This document shows, piece by piece, positions 45,624 to 55,266 of a stretch of 64,000 nt of DNA. Each line of letters opens with the position of its first letter. The stretch's first letter is position 1. Made by a program: the position numbers and the translations under genes. Location of the stretch: positions 5,473,001-5,537,000 of the forward strand of contig NZ_CP012040.1 of NCBI RefSeq assembly GCF_001050135.1. Reading direction: 5' to 3'. Origin of the DNA: Cyclobacterium amurskyense. GTDB lineage: Bacteria; Bacteroidota; Bacteroidia; Cytophagales; Cyclobacteriaceae. Under the pieces are notes generated by a model. That model was given only the letters and a program-made list of their open reading frames with translations, was not told the DNA's origin and made no database searches.

Positions 45624-46181
45624 TTATCTGATACCCTGATCAGGAAATTTACCGGTAATGGTTCTTCCAAAAGCTTTCATTTCTTCCATTTGCTCCTGTA
45701 AATTTCCATTCGGTTGAATTACAGGACCTATACCTGCAAGTTTTCTTTTATAATCTAAAAAGCCAATCACTACGGGTACATTTGCCCCTAGAGCAATATG
45801 GTAAAAACCAGATTTCCACCTTGGTGCATAGCTTCTTGTTCCTTCAGGGGTTACCATCATAACCAACTCCTCCCTCTCTTCAAGCATCTGAATCATCGCC
45901 TCTGTGTAGGTTTGCTTTCTTTTGCCTACTACTTTTTTTCTATCGATAGGTATGCCTCCCAAAGCTTTGATTAGCCATCCCAGTGGCCCTATCATTATCT
46001 CTTTTTTAATGGTGAATTTTACGGGAACTTCCATTATGTAAAAAGCAGACAATGCATAAATCAAGTCCCAATTACTGGTATGAGGGATCGCAATAAGGAC
46101 TGCCTTTTTTAAACCTTCAGGCCATTTACCTGAAACTTTCCATCCAGAAATCCAAAATATAAAACGAGCTAGTAATTTCAT
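45624..46181 (-). CDS. Lysophospholipid acyltransferase-like protein (PlsC fold)
   Basis: 185 residues, short for the family. The HX4D site reads PHTSNWD, followed by KKEIMIGPLGWLIKALGGIP and VTPEGTRSYAPRWKSGFYHI, then GFLDYKRK. These are the acyltransferase blocks I-III of the glycerolphosphate/lysophosphatidate acyltransferases. Likely attached to the inner face of the membrane. Its ATG overlaps the stop of the patatin gene upstream by four bases, so an acyl chain released by one could be used by the other; that link is inference. Confidence 0.88.
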   Translation of the reverse strand: MKLLARFIFWISGWKVSGKWPEGLKKAVLIAIPHTSNWDLIYALSAFYIMEVPVKFTIKKEIMIGPLGWLIKALGGIPIDRKKVVGKRKQTYTEAMIQMLEEREELVMMVTPEGTRSYAPRWKSGFYHIALGANVPVVIGFLDYKRKLAGIGPVIQPNGNLQEQMEEMKAFGRTITGKFPDQGIR

Positions 46182-46984
46182 GATTTATATAAACTGTTAA
46201 TATCCTGACTTTTCAAAAGAGACAATGATTGGTTTTCAAGTAAAAATTCTTTGCAATATTGGTAGCCGGTATCGTAAATTTCCATGGCTTTTTTCACTTC
46301 CAACACACCAAATTTTGCCAAACCTGGAGGATCTATAAAGTAATCGCATTTGGGCTTCCTGCTATAAACATTGTAGTTCAAAGCCATTATCACAGATCTT
46401 TCTATCAATCCTTTTATATGTGTATCCCCTTTTAGGTCAGGTAGATTGTTACAATTGACCCCAATGATGGTGTCACAGTCATCAACCAAAGGTTCCACAG
46501 GGAGATTATTTAGTACGCCTCCATCTATATACAATTCCCCATTCAATAAAATCGGTTCAAACATCCCCGGTATACAAGCAGATGCCATCAATCTTTTAAT
46601 CAAAGGGCCATTGGAGAAGAACTCCGTACGACTTTTTTGAAAGTTGGTAGCAGTTACGAATATGGGGATCTTTAAGGCAGAGAAATCATCTTCAGGCAAA
46701 TATTTCGCAAATAAATCTGCTAAAAGATCCATTCTTAACAATGCCTTAAAACTAATTGAAGGCTTGAAGAATTTAAAGTATTTGGTTTGGACAATAATGT
46801 CTAATATCTCTCTTGGGGCATAACCATGGGCATACATTGCCGCAACAATGGCCCCCGCGCTACTACCAGAAAGACAGTCAGGGTAAATACCTTCTTCATT
46901 GAGGGCTTGCAAAACGCCTAGGTGCGCAATACCTCTCACTCCTCCCCCAGATAAGGCAAGTCCTATTTTATTGTTTTTTTTCAA
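46178..46984 (-). CDS. Patatin-like phospholipase (RssA-type)
   Basis: 268 residues. The oxyanion hole GGGVRG at 13-18, the nucleophile in GSSAG (S42) and the DGG triad motif (LYIDGGVLNNLP, near residue 150) define the Ser-Asp dyad lipase fold. Cytoplasmic; cleaves acyl esters of phospholipids. Co-translated with the acyltransferase at 45624-46181, suggesting membrane lipid remodelling. Confidence 0.93.
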   Translation of the reverse strand: MKKNNKIGLALSGGGVRGIAHLGVLQALNEEGIYPDCLSGSSAGAIVAAMYAHGYAPREILDIIVQTKYFKFFKPSISFKALLRMDLLADLFAKYLPEDDFSALKIPIFVTATNFQKSRTEFFSNGPLIKRLMASACIPGMFEPILLNGELYIDGGVLNNLPVEPLVDDCDTIIGVNCNNLPDLKGDTHIKGLIERSVIMALNYNVYSRKPKCDYFIDPPGLAKFGVLEVKKAMEIYDTGYQYCKEFLLENQSLSLLKSQDINSLYKS

Positions 46985-47045
46985 TAGATAAATTGATAGA
47001 AAATCATGCGATAAATAGAACCAGAATTAAGACAATGATTGCCCC

Positions 47046-47993
47046 TTATTCCTGAACAACACCCATCGAACAAAATTTCTCAATGCGTTTTTCGATGCGT
47101 TTCTCAACTTTCATTTTGTCAAGTTCCACCAAAGCTTCATTGATCTTCTCTTTAATTCTCAAGGCCATGTCTTGCATATTTCTATGCGCGCCACCTAGTG
47201 GTTCTTCTATAATAGTATCAATCAAGCCATTATTTTTCATATCAGGCCCTGTCAACTTAAGTGCTTCTGCAGCTTGCTCCTTATGATCCCAGCTTCTCCA
47301 TAAAATGGTAGAGCAATTTTCGGGAGAAATAACAGAATACCAGGAATTCTCAAGCATCATTACCTTATCACCAATAGCGATACCTAAAGCACCACCAGAA
47401 GCTCCTTCACCAATAATGATACAGATAACAGGAACCTTTAGCTTAAACATTTCCCTAAGGTTTTTGGCGATAGCTTCCCCTTGTCCTCTTTCCTCAGCTT
47501 CTATTCCGGGATATGCACCAGGAGTATCAATTAAAGTAATGATAGGCTTATTGAATTTCTCAGCCATTTTCATTAACCTCAATGCCTTTCTGTAACCTTC
47601 AGGGTTGGCCATACCAAAATTCCTTTCTTGGCGAAGTTTGGTATTTCTTCCTTTCTGTTGACCTATAAACATAACAGATCTGCCATCAATGTCACCAAGG
47701 CCACCTATCATCGCCTTGTCATCTTTTACAGTCCTATCACCATGTAACTCTATAAAATCATTGGTCATTTCATAAATATAATCCAATGCATAAGGTCGGT
47801 CAGCATGTCGGGAAAGTTGAACCCGCTGCCATCTGGTAAGGTTTTGAAAAGTTTCTCTTTTTAATATTTGAAGCTTTTCCTCTAGAGATTGGATATCTGT
47901 AGACAAGTCTATGTTTTTTTCATTAGCCAAATGAATCATTTCCTGAAGTTTAAGCTCCAGATCAGCTATTGGCTTTTCAAATTCTAATACCAT
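47046..47993 (-). CDS. accA: Acetyl-CoA carboxylase carboxyltransferase subunit alpha
   Basis: 315 residues, usual length. With AccD it moves CO2 from biotin to acetyl-CoA, the first step of fatty acid synthesis. The N-terminal helix pair (FEKPIADLELKLQEMIHLAN) precedes LTRWQRVQLSRHADRPYALD, FIGQQKGRNTKLRQERNFGM, MRKALRLMKMAEKFNKPI-type helices and IDTPGAYPGIEAEERGQGEA, GEGASGGALGIAIGD. No accD nearby. Confidence 0.96.
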   Translation of the reverse strand: MVLEFEKPIADLELKLQEMIHLANEKNIDLSTDIQSLEEKLQILKRETFQNLTRWQRVQLSRHADRPYALDYIYEMTNDFIELHGDRTVKDDKAMIGGLGDIDGRSVMFIGQQKGRNTKLRQERNFGMANPEGYRKALRLMKMAEKFNKPIITLIDTPGAYPGIEAEERGQGEAIAKNLREMFKLKVPVICIIIGEGASGGALGIAIGDKVMMLENSWYSVISPENCSTILWRSWDHKEQAAEALKLTGPDMKNNGLIDTIIEEPLGGAHRNMQDMALRIKEKINEALVELDKMKVEKRIEKRIEKFCSMGVVQE

Positions 47994-48080
47994 AAAGTGA
48001 AGTTTTGAAGTATCAAAGATAAAAATTAATTTTTGATTACATGATCAACTTTTATCAAAGATATATTATAAAGGTTTTTG

Positions 48081-48734
48081 TCAGGTTAAAATCTTGCCAT
48101 CTTTCATGGTTAGCATTCTATCCGACATCCCTGCTAGGGATTGGTTATGAGTAACGATTACAAAGGATTGTCCTAGTTCATCCCTTAATTTAAAAAATAG
48201 TTCGTGAAGGGATTGGGCATTTTCCGTATCCAGATTACCACTAGGTTCATCTGCGAAGATTATATCAGGACTATTGACCAAAGCCCTTGCTACAGCCACA
48301 CGCTGTTGTTCCCCTCCTGATAGCTGGGAAGGCTTGTGTCCTAACCTAGAACTGATTCCAAGTAAACCGGCCAATTCATCGGTTCTTTTTCGAAGTGCGC
48401 TTTCTGGCTTTTTACCTATTAAACCTGGAATCCAGATATTTTCTTCGGCAGTAAATTCCGGAAGCAAATTGTGGAACTGAAAAATAAAACTTATTCTATC
48501 ATTCCTGAAGCTAGCTAATTTATCTCCATTAAGCTGTAGAACATCAATATCATCTACTTTCAAAGTACCTTGATCTGGTTTATCTAAAGTACCTAAAATA
48601 TGCAATAGGGTACTTTTTCCTGCACCTGATGCACCAACTATGGACACGATCTCCCCTTTCTTGATAGTTACATCTACCCCTTTGAGGACATGGAGATCAC
48701 CATAATATTTTTGAAGAGATTGAGCGTAAAGCAT
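48081..48734 (-). CDS. ABC transporter ATP-binding protein, LolD/MacB type
   Basis: 217 residues from ATG 48734; an upstream ATG at 48797 would add a hydrophobic stretch foreign to ATPases. Walker A is GASGAGKS (34-41), Q-loop FQFHNLLPEFTAEENIW, signature LSGGEQQR, Walker B IIFADEPSG and switch His in VTHN. Length and the LLPEFTAxENI motif point to the LolD/MacB/FtsE branch that moves lipoproteins or lipids across the periplasm. The membrane partner is not in the window, common for Bacteroidota LolD. Confidence 0.9.
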   Translation of the reverse strand: MLYAQSLQKYYGDLHVLKGVDVTIKKGEIVSIVGASGAGKSTLLHILGTLDKPDQGTLKVDDIDVLQLNGDKLASFRNDRISFIFQFHNLLPEFTAEENIWIPGLIGKKPESALRKRTDELAGLLGISSRLGHKPSQLSGGEQQRVAVARALVNSPDIIFADEPSGNLDTENAQSLHELFFKLRDELGQSFVIVTHNQSLAGMSDRMLTMKDGKILT

Positions 48735-48987
48735 AGTATTATATGAGGATAAAATAAGTAATGGGAACAAACATAGTTGTATTTTAAAATTAATCAAAAA
48801 TTAAATCATGATTGAAGTTTTAAATTTATGAAAGAACATTATTAGCTATACACTTGATTTTTAATGGCATGAAAAGTACCTAATAGTATAAACATGGCCC
48901 AAACATGAAAAGATTACTTAAAAAGCAGCTCGTAAATCTTGAATAATCGGACATTAGACATTAACTTCGGGCAAAAATTTGACCAGA

Positions 48988-50202
48988 ATGAATATACACG
49001 AATATCAAGCTAAAGAAGTTTTAAAATCTTACGGAGTCAAAATCCAAGAAGGGATTGTTGCTGAAAGCCCGGAAGCTGCACTTGAGGCAGCAAAAAAGCT
49101 TACTGCAGATACAGGTACTTCCTGGTATGTTCTAAAAGCACAAATCCATGCTGGAGGTAGAGGTAAAGGAGAAATTAAAGAAACCGGATCAAGAGGCGTG
49201 GTTTTGGCTAAATCTTTGGAAGACGTTCCAGTGAAAGCCAAGGATATATTAAATGGCACCCTAGTTACGATTCAAACAGGTGATGAAGGGAAATTGGTCA
49301 ATAAAATCCTTGTGGCACAAGATGTCTATTATCCTGGTAAATCAGAACCTAAGGAATATTATTTGTCAATTTTATTGGACAGAGCTACAGGCAGCAATAT
49401 AATCATGGCATCTACTGAAGGTGGTGTGAACATTGAGGAAATAGCTGAAAATTCTCCAGAGAAAATCATTAAGGAGTGGATAGATCCATTATTGGGTATT
49501 CAGCCTTACCAAGCTAGAAAGGTAGCCTTTAAGTTAGGTCTTGAAGGAAATGCTTTCAAGGAAATGGTGAAATTTATCATGGCCCTTTATGCTGCCTATG
49601 ATGCCAGCGATGCTTCTCAATTTGAAATTAACCCAGTATTGAAAACATCTGATGACCAAATTTTGGCTGTAGATGCAAAGGTAAATCTGGATGACAATGC
49701 CCTTTATAGAAACAAAGGCTTGGCTCAAATGAGAGATGTTAGTGAAGAAGATCCTTTTGAGGTTGAGGCTGCAGAGTCAGGATTGAACTATGTTAAGCTT
49801 GATGGCAATGTAGGTTGTATGGTAAATGGTGCAGGACTTGCTATGGCAACAATGGACATGATTAAGCTTTCTGGCGGTGAGCCTGCAAACTTCCTAGACG
49901 TTGGAGGCGGGGCCAATGCACAAACTGTTGAAGCCGGTTTTAGAATCATCTTAAAAGATCCTAAAGTAAAAGCCATATTGATCAATGTATTTGGCGGTAT
50001 CGTTAGATGTGATAGAATTGCATCAGGTGTGGTTGAAGCTTATAAATCTATCGGTGATATCCGCGTTCCTATTATTGTAAGATTACAAGGTACGAATGCG
50101 GAAGAAGGAGCAAAAATAATAGACGAATCAGGTCTAAAAGTTACTTCTGCAATAACATTGAAAGAAGCAGCTGAAAAAGTACAAAAAGTATTAAATGCTT
50201 AA
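48988..50202 (+). CDS. sucC: Succinate--CoA ligase (ADP-forming) subunit beta
   Basis: 404 residues from ATG 48988 (a TTG three codons earlier is rejected: family starts MNIHEYQAKEVL). TCA-cycle enzyme coupling succinyl-CoA cleavage to ATP formation. ATP-grasp domain at 1-240 (VLKAQIHAGGRGKGEIK), then the CoA-ligase domain with LDGNVGCMVNGAGLAMATMD, FLDVGGGANAQTVE, NVFGGIVRCDRIASGVVEAY. SucD is not adjacent. A tRNA-Arg gene follows 37 bases after its stop. Confidence 0.97.
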   Translation: MNIHEYQAKEVLKSYGVKIQEGIVAESPEAALEAAKKLTADTGTSWYVLKAQIHAGGRGKGEIKETGSRGVVLAKSLEDVPVKAKDILNGTLVTIQTGDEGKLVNKILVAQDVYYPGKSEPKEYYLSILLDRATGSNIIMASTEGGVNIEEIAENSPEKIIKEWIDPLLGIQPYQARKVAFKLGLEGNAFKEMVKFIMALYAAYDASDASQFEINPVLKTSDDQILAVDAKVNLDDNALYRNKGLAQMRDVSEEDPFEVEAAESGLNYVKLDGNVGCMVNGAGLAMATMDMIKLSGGEPANFLDVGGGANAQTVEAGFRIILKDPKVKAILINVFGGIVRCDRIASGVVEAYKSIGDIRVPIIVRLQGTNAEEGAKIIDESGLKVTSAITLKEAAEKVQKVLNA

Positions 50203-50239
50203 TTAATTTAACTAATATTGCGGCCTCATTGGCCTGCAT

Positions 50240-50313
50240 GCACCCGTAGTTCAACTGGATAGAATATCGGATTTCGGCTCCGAGGGTTGAGGGTTCGAAT
50301 CCTTCCGGGTGTA
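50240..50313 (+). tRNA. tRNA-Arg(TCG)
   Basis: 74 nt. The acceptor GCACCCG pairs with CGGGTGT (one G-U), discriminator A. Anticodon stem TCGGA/TCCGA closes the loop TTTCGGC, giving anticodon TCG. T arm GAGGGTTCGAATCCTTC. No encoded CCA. Confidence 0.93.
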
Positions 50314-50316
50314 CAA

Positions 50317-50353
50317 AAAAGGCCCCTTATGAAAATCATAAGGGGCCTTTTTT
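50317..50353 (+). terminator. Terminator of tRNA-Arg
   Basis: AAAGGCCCCTTATG pairs with CATAAGGGGCCTTT around AAAAT, followed by TTTTA; it starts four bases after the tRNA. Confidence 0.93.
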
Positions 50354-50371
50354 ATTTATTATACTACTGCA

Positions 50372-50445
50372 AGAGGCGCGTTTGAGTTAGTTATTAGGTG
50401 ATAAAACACATGCTTAGTCATGTGACTGCAAACACGCCCCCTGAG
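50372..50445. other. Structured region between tRNA-Arg and HTH gene
   Basis: GGCGCGTTTG at the left pairs with CAAACACGCC at the right with one mismatch; inside them CACATG pairs with CATGTG around CTTAGT. No T run on the minus-strand side. It could be a terminator variant for 50453-50872, a protein-binding site or a small RNA; undecided. Confidence 0.4.
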
Positions 50446-50452
50446 AGGCTAA

Positions 50453-50872
50453 TTAAGATTCTTTAATCCATTTGAACAAAGTCTGATAAGTAACACCAGT
50501 ATCTTTGCTGAAATCAGCTTTAGTTTTACCTTCAGCCTCCGCTTGCTTCCAGTTAGCAAGAATGCTAGCTTTCTCTTCTGAAGAATAGGTTCTTCTGCCA
50601 CGTGTAGCTGTCATATCAGCTTTGGCATCTACTCCATAGATAAATTGAATAATTCCCATTAATTTAGAAGCTTCACTTTTAGAAGACAATCCCAAATCAT
50701 TCAGATCAGCAATCGCTGAATCCTTTAGATTTTTTGTTACAAAAGGATGCTTTCCTTTTTTGTGTGCTTCATCGATAGAATGGAAAATATTTCCATCTGC
50801 ATCTTCCATATAAACCACCGCATTGGTTTTAGAAAGATCCGAGTACTTGTTTAAAAATTCTTGAATAGACAT
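50453..50872 (-). CDS. HTH protein, transposase-like domain
   Basis: 139 residues. The first 95 residues have no known motif (VVYMEDADGNIFHSIDEAHK). The last 45 (RGRRTYSSEEKASILANWKQ, GKTKADFSKDTGVTYQTLFK, WIKES) are an IS3/IS66 OrfA-like helix-turn-helix. No transposase partner or inverted repeats are near, so this is probably a domesticated DNA-binding protein conserved in Cytophagales, not an active element. Product names of transposase for such proteins would be misleading. Confidence 0.65.
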   Translation of the reverse strand: MSIQEFLNKYSDLSKTNAVVYMEDADGNIFHSIDEAHKKGKHPFVTKNLKDSAIADLNDLGLSSKSEASKLMGIIQFIYGVDAKADMTATRGRRTYSSEEKASILANWKQAEAEGKTKADFSKDTGVTYQTLFKWIKES

Positions 50873-51454
50873 GATATTATAAATTATTTAGATGATAAAC
50901 TTAACAAAGCTACATTTTAATTTTTAATTGATTTACAAATTCCACACCAGAAATTATGTTTTATTCAATATCTATAATTAAAACGCCTAATTATTATAAA
51001 TTGTTTTAATTAAATTAGTAAAAATTGGAGAAATATATTTCTATTCACCATTTCAATTAGGATTATTTAGGGTTTTAACGGCAACGTTAACGAAAATAAG
51101 TCTTTTTCCATTTAATTTAAGCCATTACAATTAAATAATTGGTGCTCCATTTAATTTGAATTAAGGCATTAAGTATTTTTTTAAAATTGTTTAGGATTTT
51201 TAAAACTAAATCGATAAGTTTAAATACGCTTGTTTTTAATTTGTTCAACTATGTCAAAATTTCACCCAAACAAGTTCAATAAACAAGCTTTGATATTGAC
51301 CAATTATTAGTCTTTTATCCATTAATAATTGAGGTCGGTTTTAATCCTGTTTCAAAGATAGAAACTTAGGATTAACTGTAAAAGTAATTTCATTTTAGAT
51401 TAGTAAATACAAGAATAAAAAAAACTTATCTGCAAAATTATCTATAAACTGATT
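50873..51454. other. AT-rich divergent intergenic region
   Basis: About 580 bases between the HTH gene and the M56 gene. Very AT-rich, no open frame or repeat recognised. It must hold both promoters, which I could not place convincingly. Confidence 0.4.
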
Positions 51455-53929
51455 ATGGCTGCAATCATCAATTTTATTTGGCAGAGTATAATTTGCCTTT
51501 TGTTTTTTTACGCCTTTTATTGGGTATTTCTAAAAGATGAAAAAACATTTGTGTTTAATAGGATCTATCTATTGACCACGCCATTTTTAGCCATAGCTTT
51601 TTCTTTGATCGAAATCCCTGTATCTTTTGAAAAACCTAGTATTTCATTAGAGAATACAGCTTTTTTAAAAGCGCTCGAATTTGATGCTCAAAAAGAAATC
51701 GCTGGCACTTATGGACTACCTGAAGTAACCGTTACAGGAAGTAGGCTACCTACTTTATGGGGAATTACAGACTACCTACTCCTTGCTTATTTAATTGTAG
51801 CAATTTTTCTTTTTGCTAAATTCTACTGGCAGTTCCTACAGCTCAAACAAATTCTAAGAAAGGGCTGGTACCAAACAACATTTATCCTTAAAGACAATTA
51901 TTTTAAAGTACCCACTTTCGGGCTTACTCCAGTGTTTTCCTATTTTGATAAAATATTTTGGGATGATGAGCTTGAACTTAATCATAAAGAAAAAAAGCAA
52001 ATTCTTAACCATGAGATAGAACATGTAAAACAAAAACATACTTATGATGTGATCATTTATCAGATTATGTGTAATGTTTTTTGGTTTAACCCTATAATTC
52101 ACCTAATGCAAAAAGCATTAATTGATTTACATGAGTTTCAAGCAGATGAAAGTGTAATAAAAGACCTTGAACTCAAGGATTCTTATCCTAAACTTGTTGC
52201 TAAAATGGCTTTTCAAGGCTTGGACCTTTCTTTGGGCAACTACTTCATTCGCTCCACAACTTTGAAAAGAATTCAAATGATGAAAGCAAATAGGAAAACA
52301 AACTGGTTTAAGTTGGCCATGTTGGTTCCTTTAATGATTATGGTCTTTGGCTTGATATCAATGAAAAGCAACAATAGCATAATTTCTTTCAATAATTATT
52401 CTACACTACCCATTTCATTTTTAAAAAATCAGATTGTCGCTTTCCAAGATTCAATAGCGGTAGGTATAAAACTTAAAAACGTTAAAAACCCAACACATTA
52501 TGAAAGTATAGGTAAACTTAAACATGAATCACTCAATGTACAGGTAGGTGAATTATCCTACGAATTCACTGGTATCAAAAACCAGCAGGAATACATAAAA
52601 GTACTCAACTTAGTCGAATCATTACGCCCTAATTCAACCCTTAATAAGAAGTATGAAAATGCTTACCCCTATTACTCTATAGATCATAAACCAGAGCCAA
52701 AAATAGGTTGGGATGCCTGGGAAAATTATTTGACAAACCAAATCCCTAAAGAGCTTATAGACGAAATCTATATAAATGGAGGCAGTGTAGAGTTGGAATT
52801 TGTGGTAGATCAAGAAGCAAAAATAGTTAGTCCATCTATCAAAAAAAGTTTAGGGGAAGAGGTGGATCAAATATTATTGGCTTCACTTATTGACACAAAA
52901 GCTCCAGCTTGGTTGACTGGCAAAAAAGACAATGAAATAGTTGCCGTAGTAGTGAATGCAAAAATAGAACTTGAAAACCCAAATCAACAAAATGACAAAA
53001 AAGTCACTTTAATTTCTTCTACAACTAACAATAGAACTTCAGTTCAAAACACCAAAACTAAATCATTCCCTGAAAACTTAGCCATAGAGTTAAGAGATGA
53101 TTTAAAGTCTGGAGCAATTACGCTTGGTAACTCATTTAAAAAACACATGGCCAAAACACTTTCTTTTCCTAAAGAGACCATTAAAAATAATATATCAGGG
53201 ACTGCAATAGTTAGGCTTAAAACGAATTCTAAAGGGAGATTAACAGACATCTCTTTTGTAAATAGTATTGATCAAAGTTTTGAAAAGGCGATATTAAATG
53301 TCTTAGCAGATGCTCCCAATCTAGTACCTGTTCATCAATATAAAGGATATGAATTGTTACTACCTATTTCTTTTAAAATTAATGGATCAAACATCAATAA
53401 TATAATTCCAGGTTTAAATGAAGATTATGGAGATGTAATTTACATCAATGGCTATAAGGCTGAAGAAAATCGATTTACCAGTGACCCTATCGAATCTAAA
53501 GTAGACGAAATACCAGTTCATATTATTAAAGAGGGCTTGGTTAACTTTAATGGCGTGATCATGCCAATTAACACAAGTCTATCGAAAATCATGAATGCCT
53601 ATATCAGGCATTTTTCCATCAATCCCCAATCTATTAGCATCAATTTTTCTGCGGAAAAAGATGTGAAAATGGGTGAAGTTCAGAATGTACAGTTTGCACT
53701 TAGGGAAGTAGGAATTAGAAAAATCAACTTCCGAGAATCGGGAGAGCAAGTTGGGAATTCTGATAGCGCTCCTGTATACCTAATAGATGGAGTATTTTTT
53801 CCAAACCCTAAAGTAATGGATTACCCTAATCCAGAAAACATCAAAACCATTTCCATAGTGGGTCCAGACAAAATGAATATATATGGATCAAAAGCCAAAA
53901 ACGGTGTAATAGTCATTACCACGAATTAA
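51455..53929 (+). CDS. Orphan M56 peptidase with TonB domain and receptor-plug-like end
   Basis: 824 residues. Membrane helices at about 5-25, 35-55, 108-130 and 290-310; the zinc motif NHEIEH (H186-E187-x-x-H190) with FWFNPIIHLMQKALIDLHEF and the third-ligand region QADESV. A long extracytoplasmic part contains two TonB_C-like segments (about 425-495 and 560-640; LELEFVVDQEAKIVSPSIKK, GTAIVRLKTNSKGRLTDISF). The last 60 residues (APVYLIDGVFF, ISIVGPDKMNIYGSKAKNGV) resemble the plug of TonB-dependent receptors. Unlike the gene at 37998 it has no BlaI partner next to it. Probably an envelope-signal protease; the plug-like tail may contact a receptor or mimic one. Confidence 0.82.
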   Translation: MAAIINFIWQSIICLLFFYAFYWVFLKDEKTFVFNRIYLLTTPFLAIAFSLIEIPVSFEKPSISLENTAFLKALEFDAQKEIAGTYGLPEVTVTGSRLPTLWGITDYLLLAYLIVAIFLFAKFYWQFLQLKQILRKGWYQTTFILKDNYFKVPTFGLTPVFSYFDKIFWDDELELNHKEKKQILNHEIEHVKQKHTYDVIIYQIMCNVFWFNPIIHLMQKALIDLHEFQADESVIKDLELKDSYPKLVAKMAFQGLDLSLGNYFIRSTTLKRIQMMKANRKTNWFKLAMLVPLMIMVFGLISMKSNNSIISFNNYSTLPISFLKNQIVAFQDSIAVGIKLKNVKNPTHYESIGKLKHESLNVQVGELSYEFTGIKNQQEYIKVLNLVESLRPNSTLNKKYENAYPYYSIDHKPEPKIGWDAWENYLTNQIPKELIDEIYINGGSVELEFVVDQEAKIVSPSIKKSLGEEVDQILLASLIDTKAPAWLTGKKDNEIVAVVVNAKIELENPNQQNDKKVTLISSTTNNRTSVQNTKTKSFPENLAIELRDDLKSGAITLGNSFKKHMAKTLSFPKETIKNNISGTAIVRLKTNSKGRLTDISFVNSIDQSFEKAILNVLADAPNLVPVHQYKGYELLLPISFKINGSNINNIIPGLNEDYGDVIYINGYKAEENRFTSDPIESKVDEIPVHIIKEGLVNFNGVIMPINTSLSKIMNAYIRHFSINPQSISINFSAEKDVKMGEVQNVQFALREVGIRKINFRESGEQVGNSDSAPVYLIDGVFFPNPKVMDYPNPENIKTISIVGPDKMNIYGSKAKNGVIVITTN

Positions 53930-53989
53930 GCTCCCCTTCGCCGATAAAAGCATCTTTAATTGGTGAAAACCTTGATCAGCATCAAAATT

Positions 53990-54015
53990 AGCCTGCCTTT
54001 TGGTAGGTTTTTTTT
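53990..54015 (+). terminator. Terminator after M56 gene
   Basis: GCCTGCC pairs with GGTAGG (one G-T) around TTTT, followed by a run of eight T. It ends 40 bases before the next ATG. Confidence 0.7.
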
Positions 54016-54054
54016 ATATATTGCAGTAGTTAATAACCCTAATTAAACAAGAAA

Positions 54055-55266
54055 ATGACGCATAAATCACTTTTATACTTTTTTTTACTTTCTATATTGC
54101 CTTGCCTGGTCTTCGGACAAAAGGATGCCAACAAAGACGAGTCAAAAGTTCCTGAATATTCTATCCCTGACATCTTTGTAAACCTGAAGGGACAAGAAAT
54201 AAACTCAATACAAGATTGGGTACACAAGCGGAGACCTGAAATAGTAAACCTTTTTGAAGACAATGTCTATGGTAATATGCCAAAAGCCATAGACGCCATA
54301 AATTTCACCACAGTCAATGAGGACAAGATGGCCATGAATGGAATGGCTACCCTGAAAGAGGTGGACATAGAAGTGACCAATAGATCTAAAAAAATTACCA
54401 TTAGGTTGATTCTTTTCATACCAAATAGAAAGAATCAACCTGCCCCAGTATTTCTATTAATCAATCATAGAGATCCTGAAAACATAGACCCCACCAGAAA
54501 AACCAAAATGGGTTTCTGGCCAGCAGAGGAAATAATTCAAAGGGGCTATGCTGCAGCTACTTTTCATGTAAAAGACGTTTCTGATGATGACAAGGTAACC
54601 TTTACAGAAGATATCCTTAACACACTGTACCCCGAAGAATTAGAAAAAGAAAATGGAATGCGTGGATTAGGAGCCTGGGCATGGGGAGCTATGCGTGCCA
54701 TGGACTACTTTGAAACGGCACCTGAAATTGATTCTAAAAAAGCAGCTGTAATCGGGCACTCTAGAGGAGGTAAAGCTTCTCTATGGACAGGAGCATCGGA
54801 CCCCAGATGGGCCATCACAATTTCTAATGAGTCAGGTTGCGGTGGAGCAGCTCTGTCAAGAAGAAAATTTGGAGAGACTGTGAAAGTAATAAACACCGTT
54901 TTCCCCTATTGGTTTACGGACAATTTCAACAAATACAACGACAATGAAGCACTTTTGCCAATAGACCAACACATGCTAATCGCTTCAATAGCACCTAGAG
55001 CAGTCTATGTGGCCAGTGCATCTGAAGACCTATGGGCTGATCCCAAAGGAGAATACACTTCATTACAATTAGGTACTCGCGTACACAGAGAGATCTACAA
55101 TATGGAAGGAAACTTCCCTAAAGTAATAAATGCACCAGGTAACCCTGTACACCTGCCTTATGCAGGACACCACATTCGTGAGGGAAAACACAATTTGACT
55201 CCTTACGATTGGAATCTATTCATGGATTTTGCTGACAAACATTACGGATATAAAAGTGGACAATGA
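54055..55266 (+). CDS. CE15-type glucuronoyl methylesterase
   Basis: 403 residues with a signal peptide (MTHKSLLYFFLLSILPCLVF-GQ). Alpha/beta hydrolase of carbohydrate esterase family 15: nucleophile elbow GHSRGGK (S236), SNESGCGGAALSRRKFGETV, INTVFPYWFTDNFNKY, APRAVYVASASEDLWADPKG with the acid, and catalytic His in HHIREGKHNLTPYDW. CE15 enzymes cut ester links between lignin alcohols and 4-O-methyl-glucuronate on xylan. The next gene, overlapping by 11 bases, encodes mannonate dehydratase of the glucuronate pathway, a consistent pairing. Confidence 0.88.
   Translation: MTHKSLLYFFLLSILPCLVFGQKDANKDESKVPEYSIPDIFVNLKGQEINSIQDWVHKRRPEIVNLFEDNVYGNMPKAIDAINFTTVNEDKMAMNGMATLKEVDIEVTNRSKKITIRLILFIPNRKNQPAPVFLLINHRDPENIDPTRKTKMGFWPAEEIIQRGYAAATFHVKDVSDDDKVTFTEDILNTLYPEELEKENGMRGLGAWAWGAMRAMDYFETAPEIDSKKAAVIGHSRGGKASLWTGASDPRWAITISNESGCGGAALSRRKFGETVKVINTVFPYWFTDNFNKYNDNEALLPIDQHMLIASIAPRAVYVASASEDLWADPKGEYTSLQLGTRVHREIYNMEGNFPKVINAPGNPVHLPYAGHHIREGKHNLTPYDWNLFMDFADKHYGYKSGQ

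Noticed and set aside
50453..50872. Active IS3-type element
   Set aside because: Only an OrfA-like HTH is present; there is no OrfB/DDE gene, terminal inverted repeat or target duplication around it.
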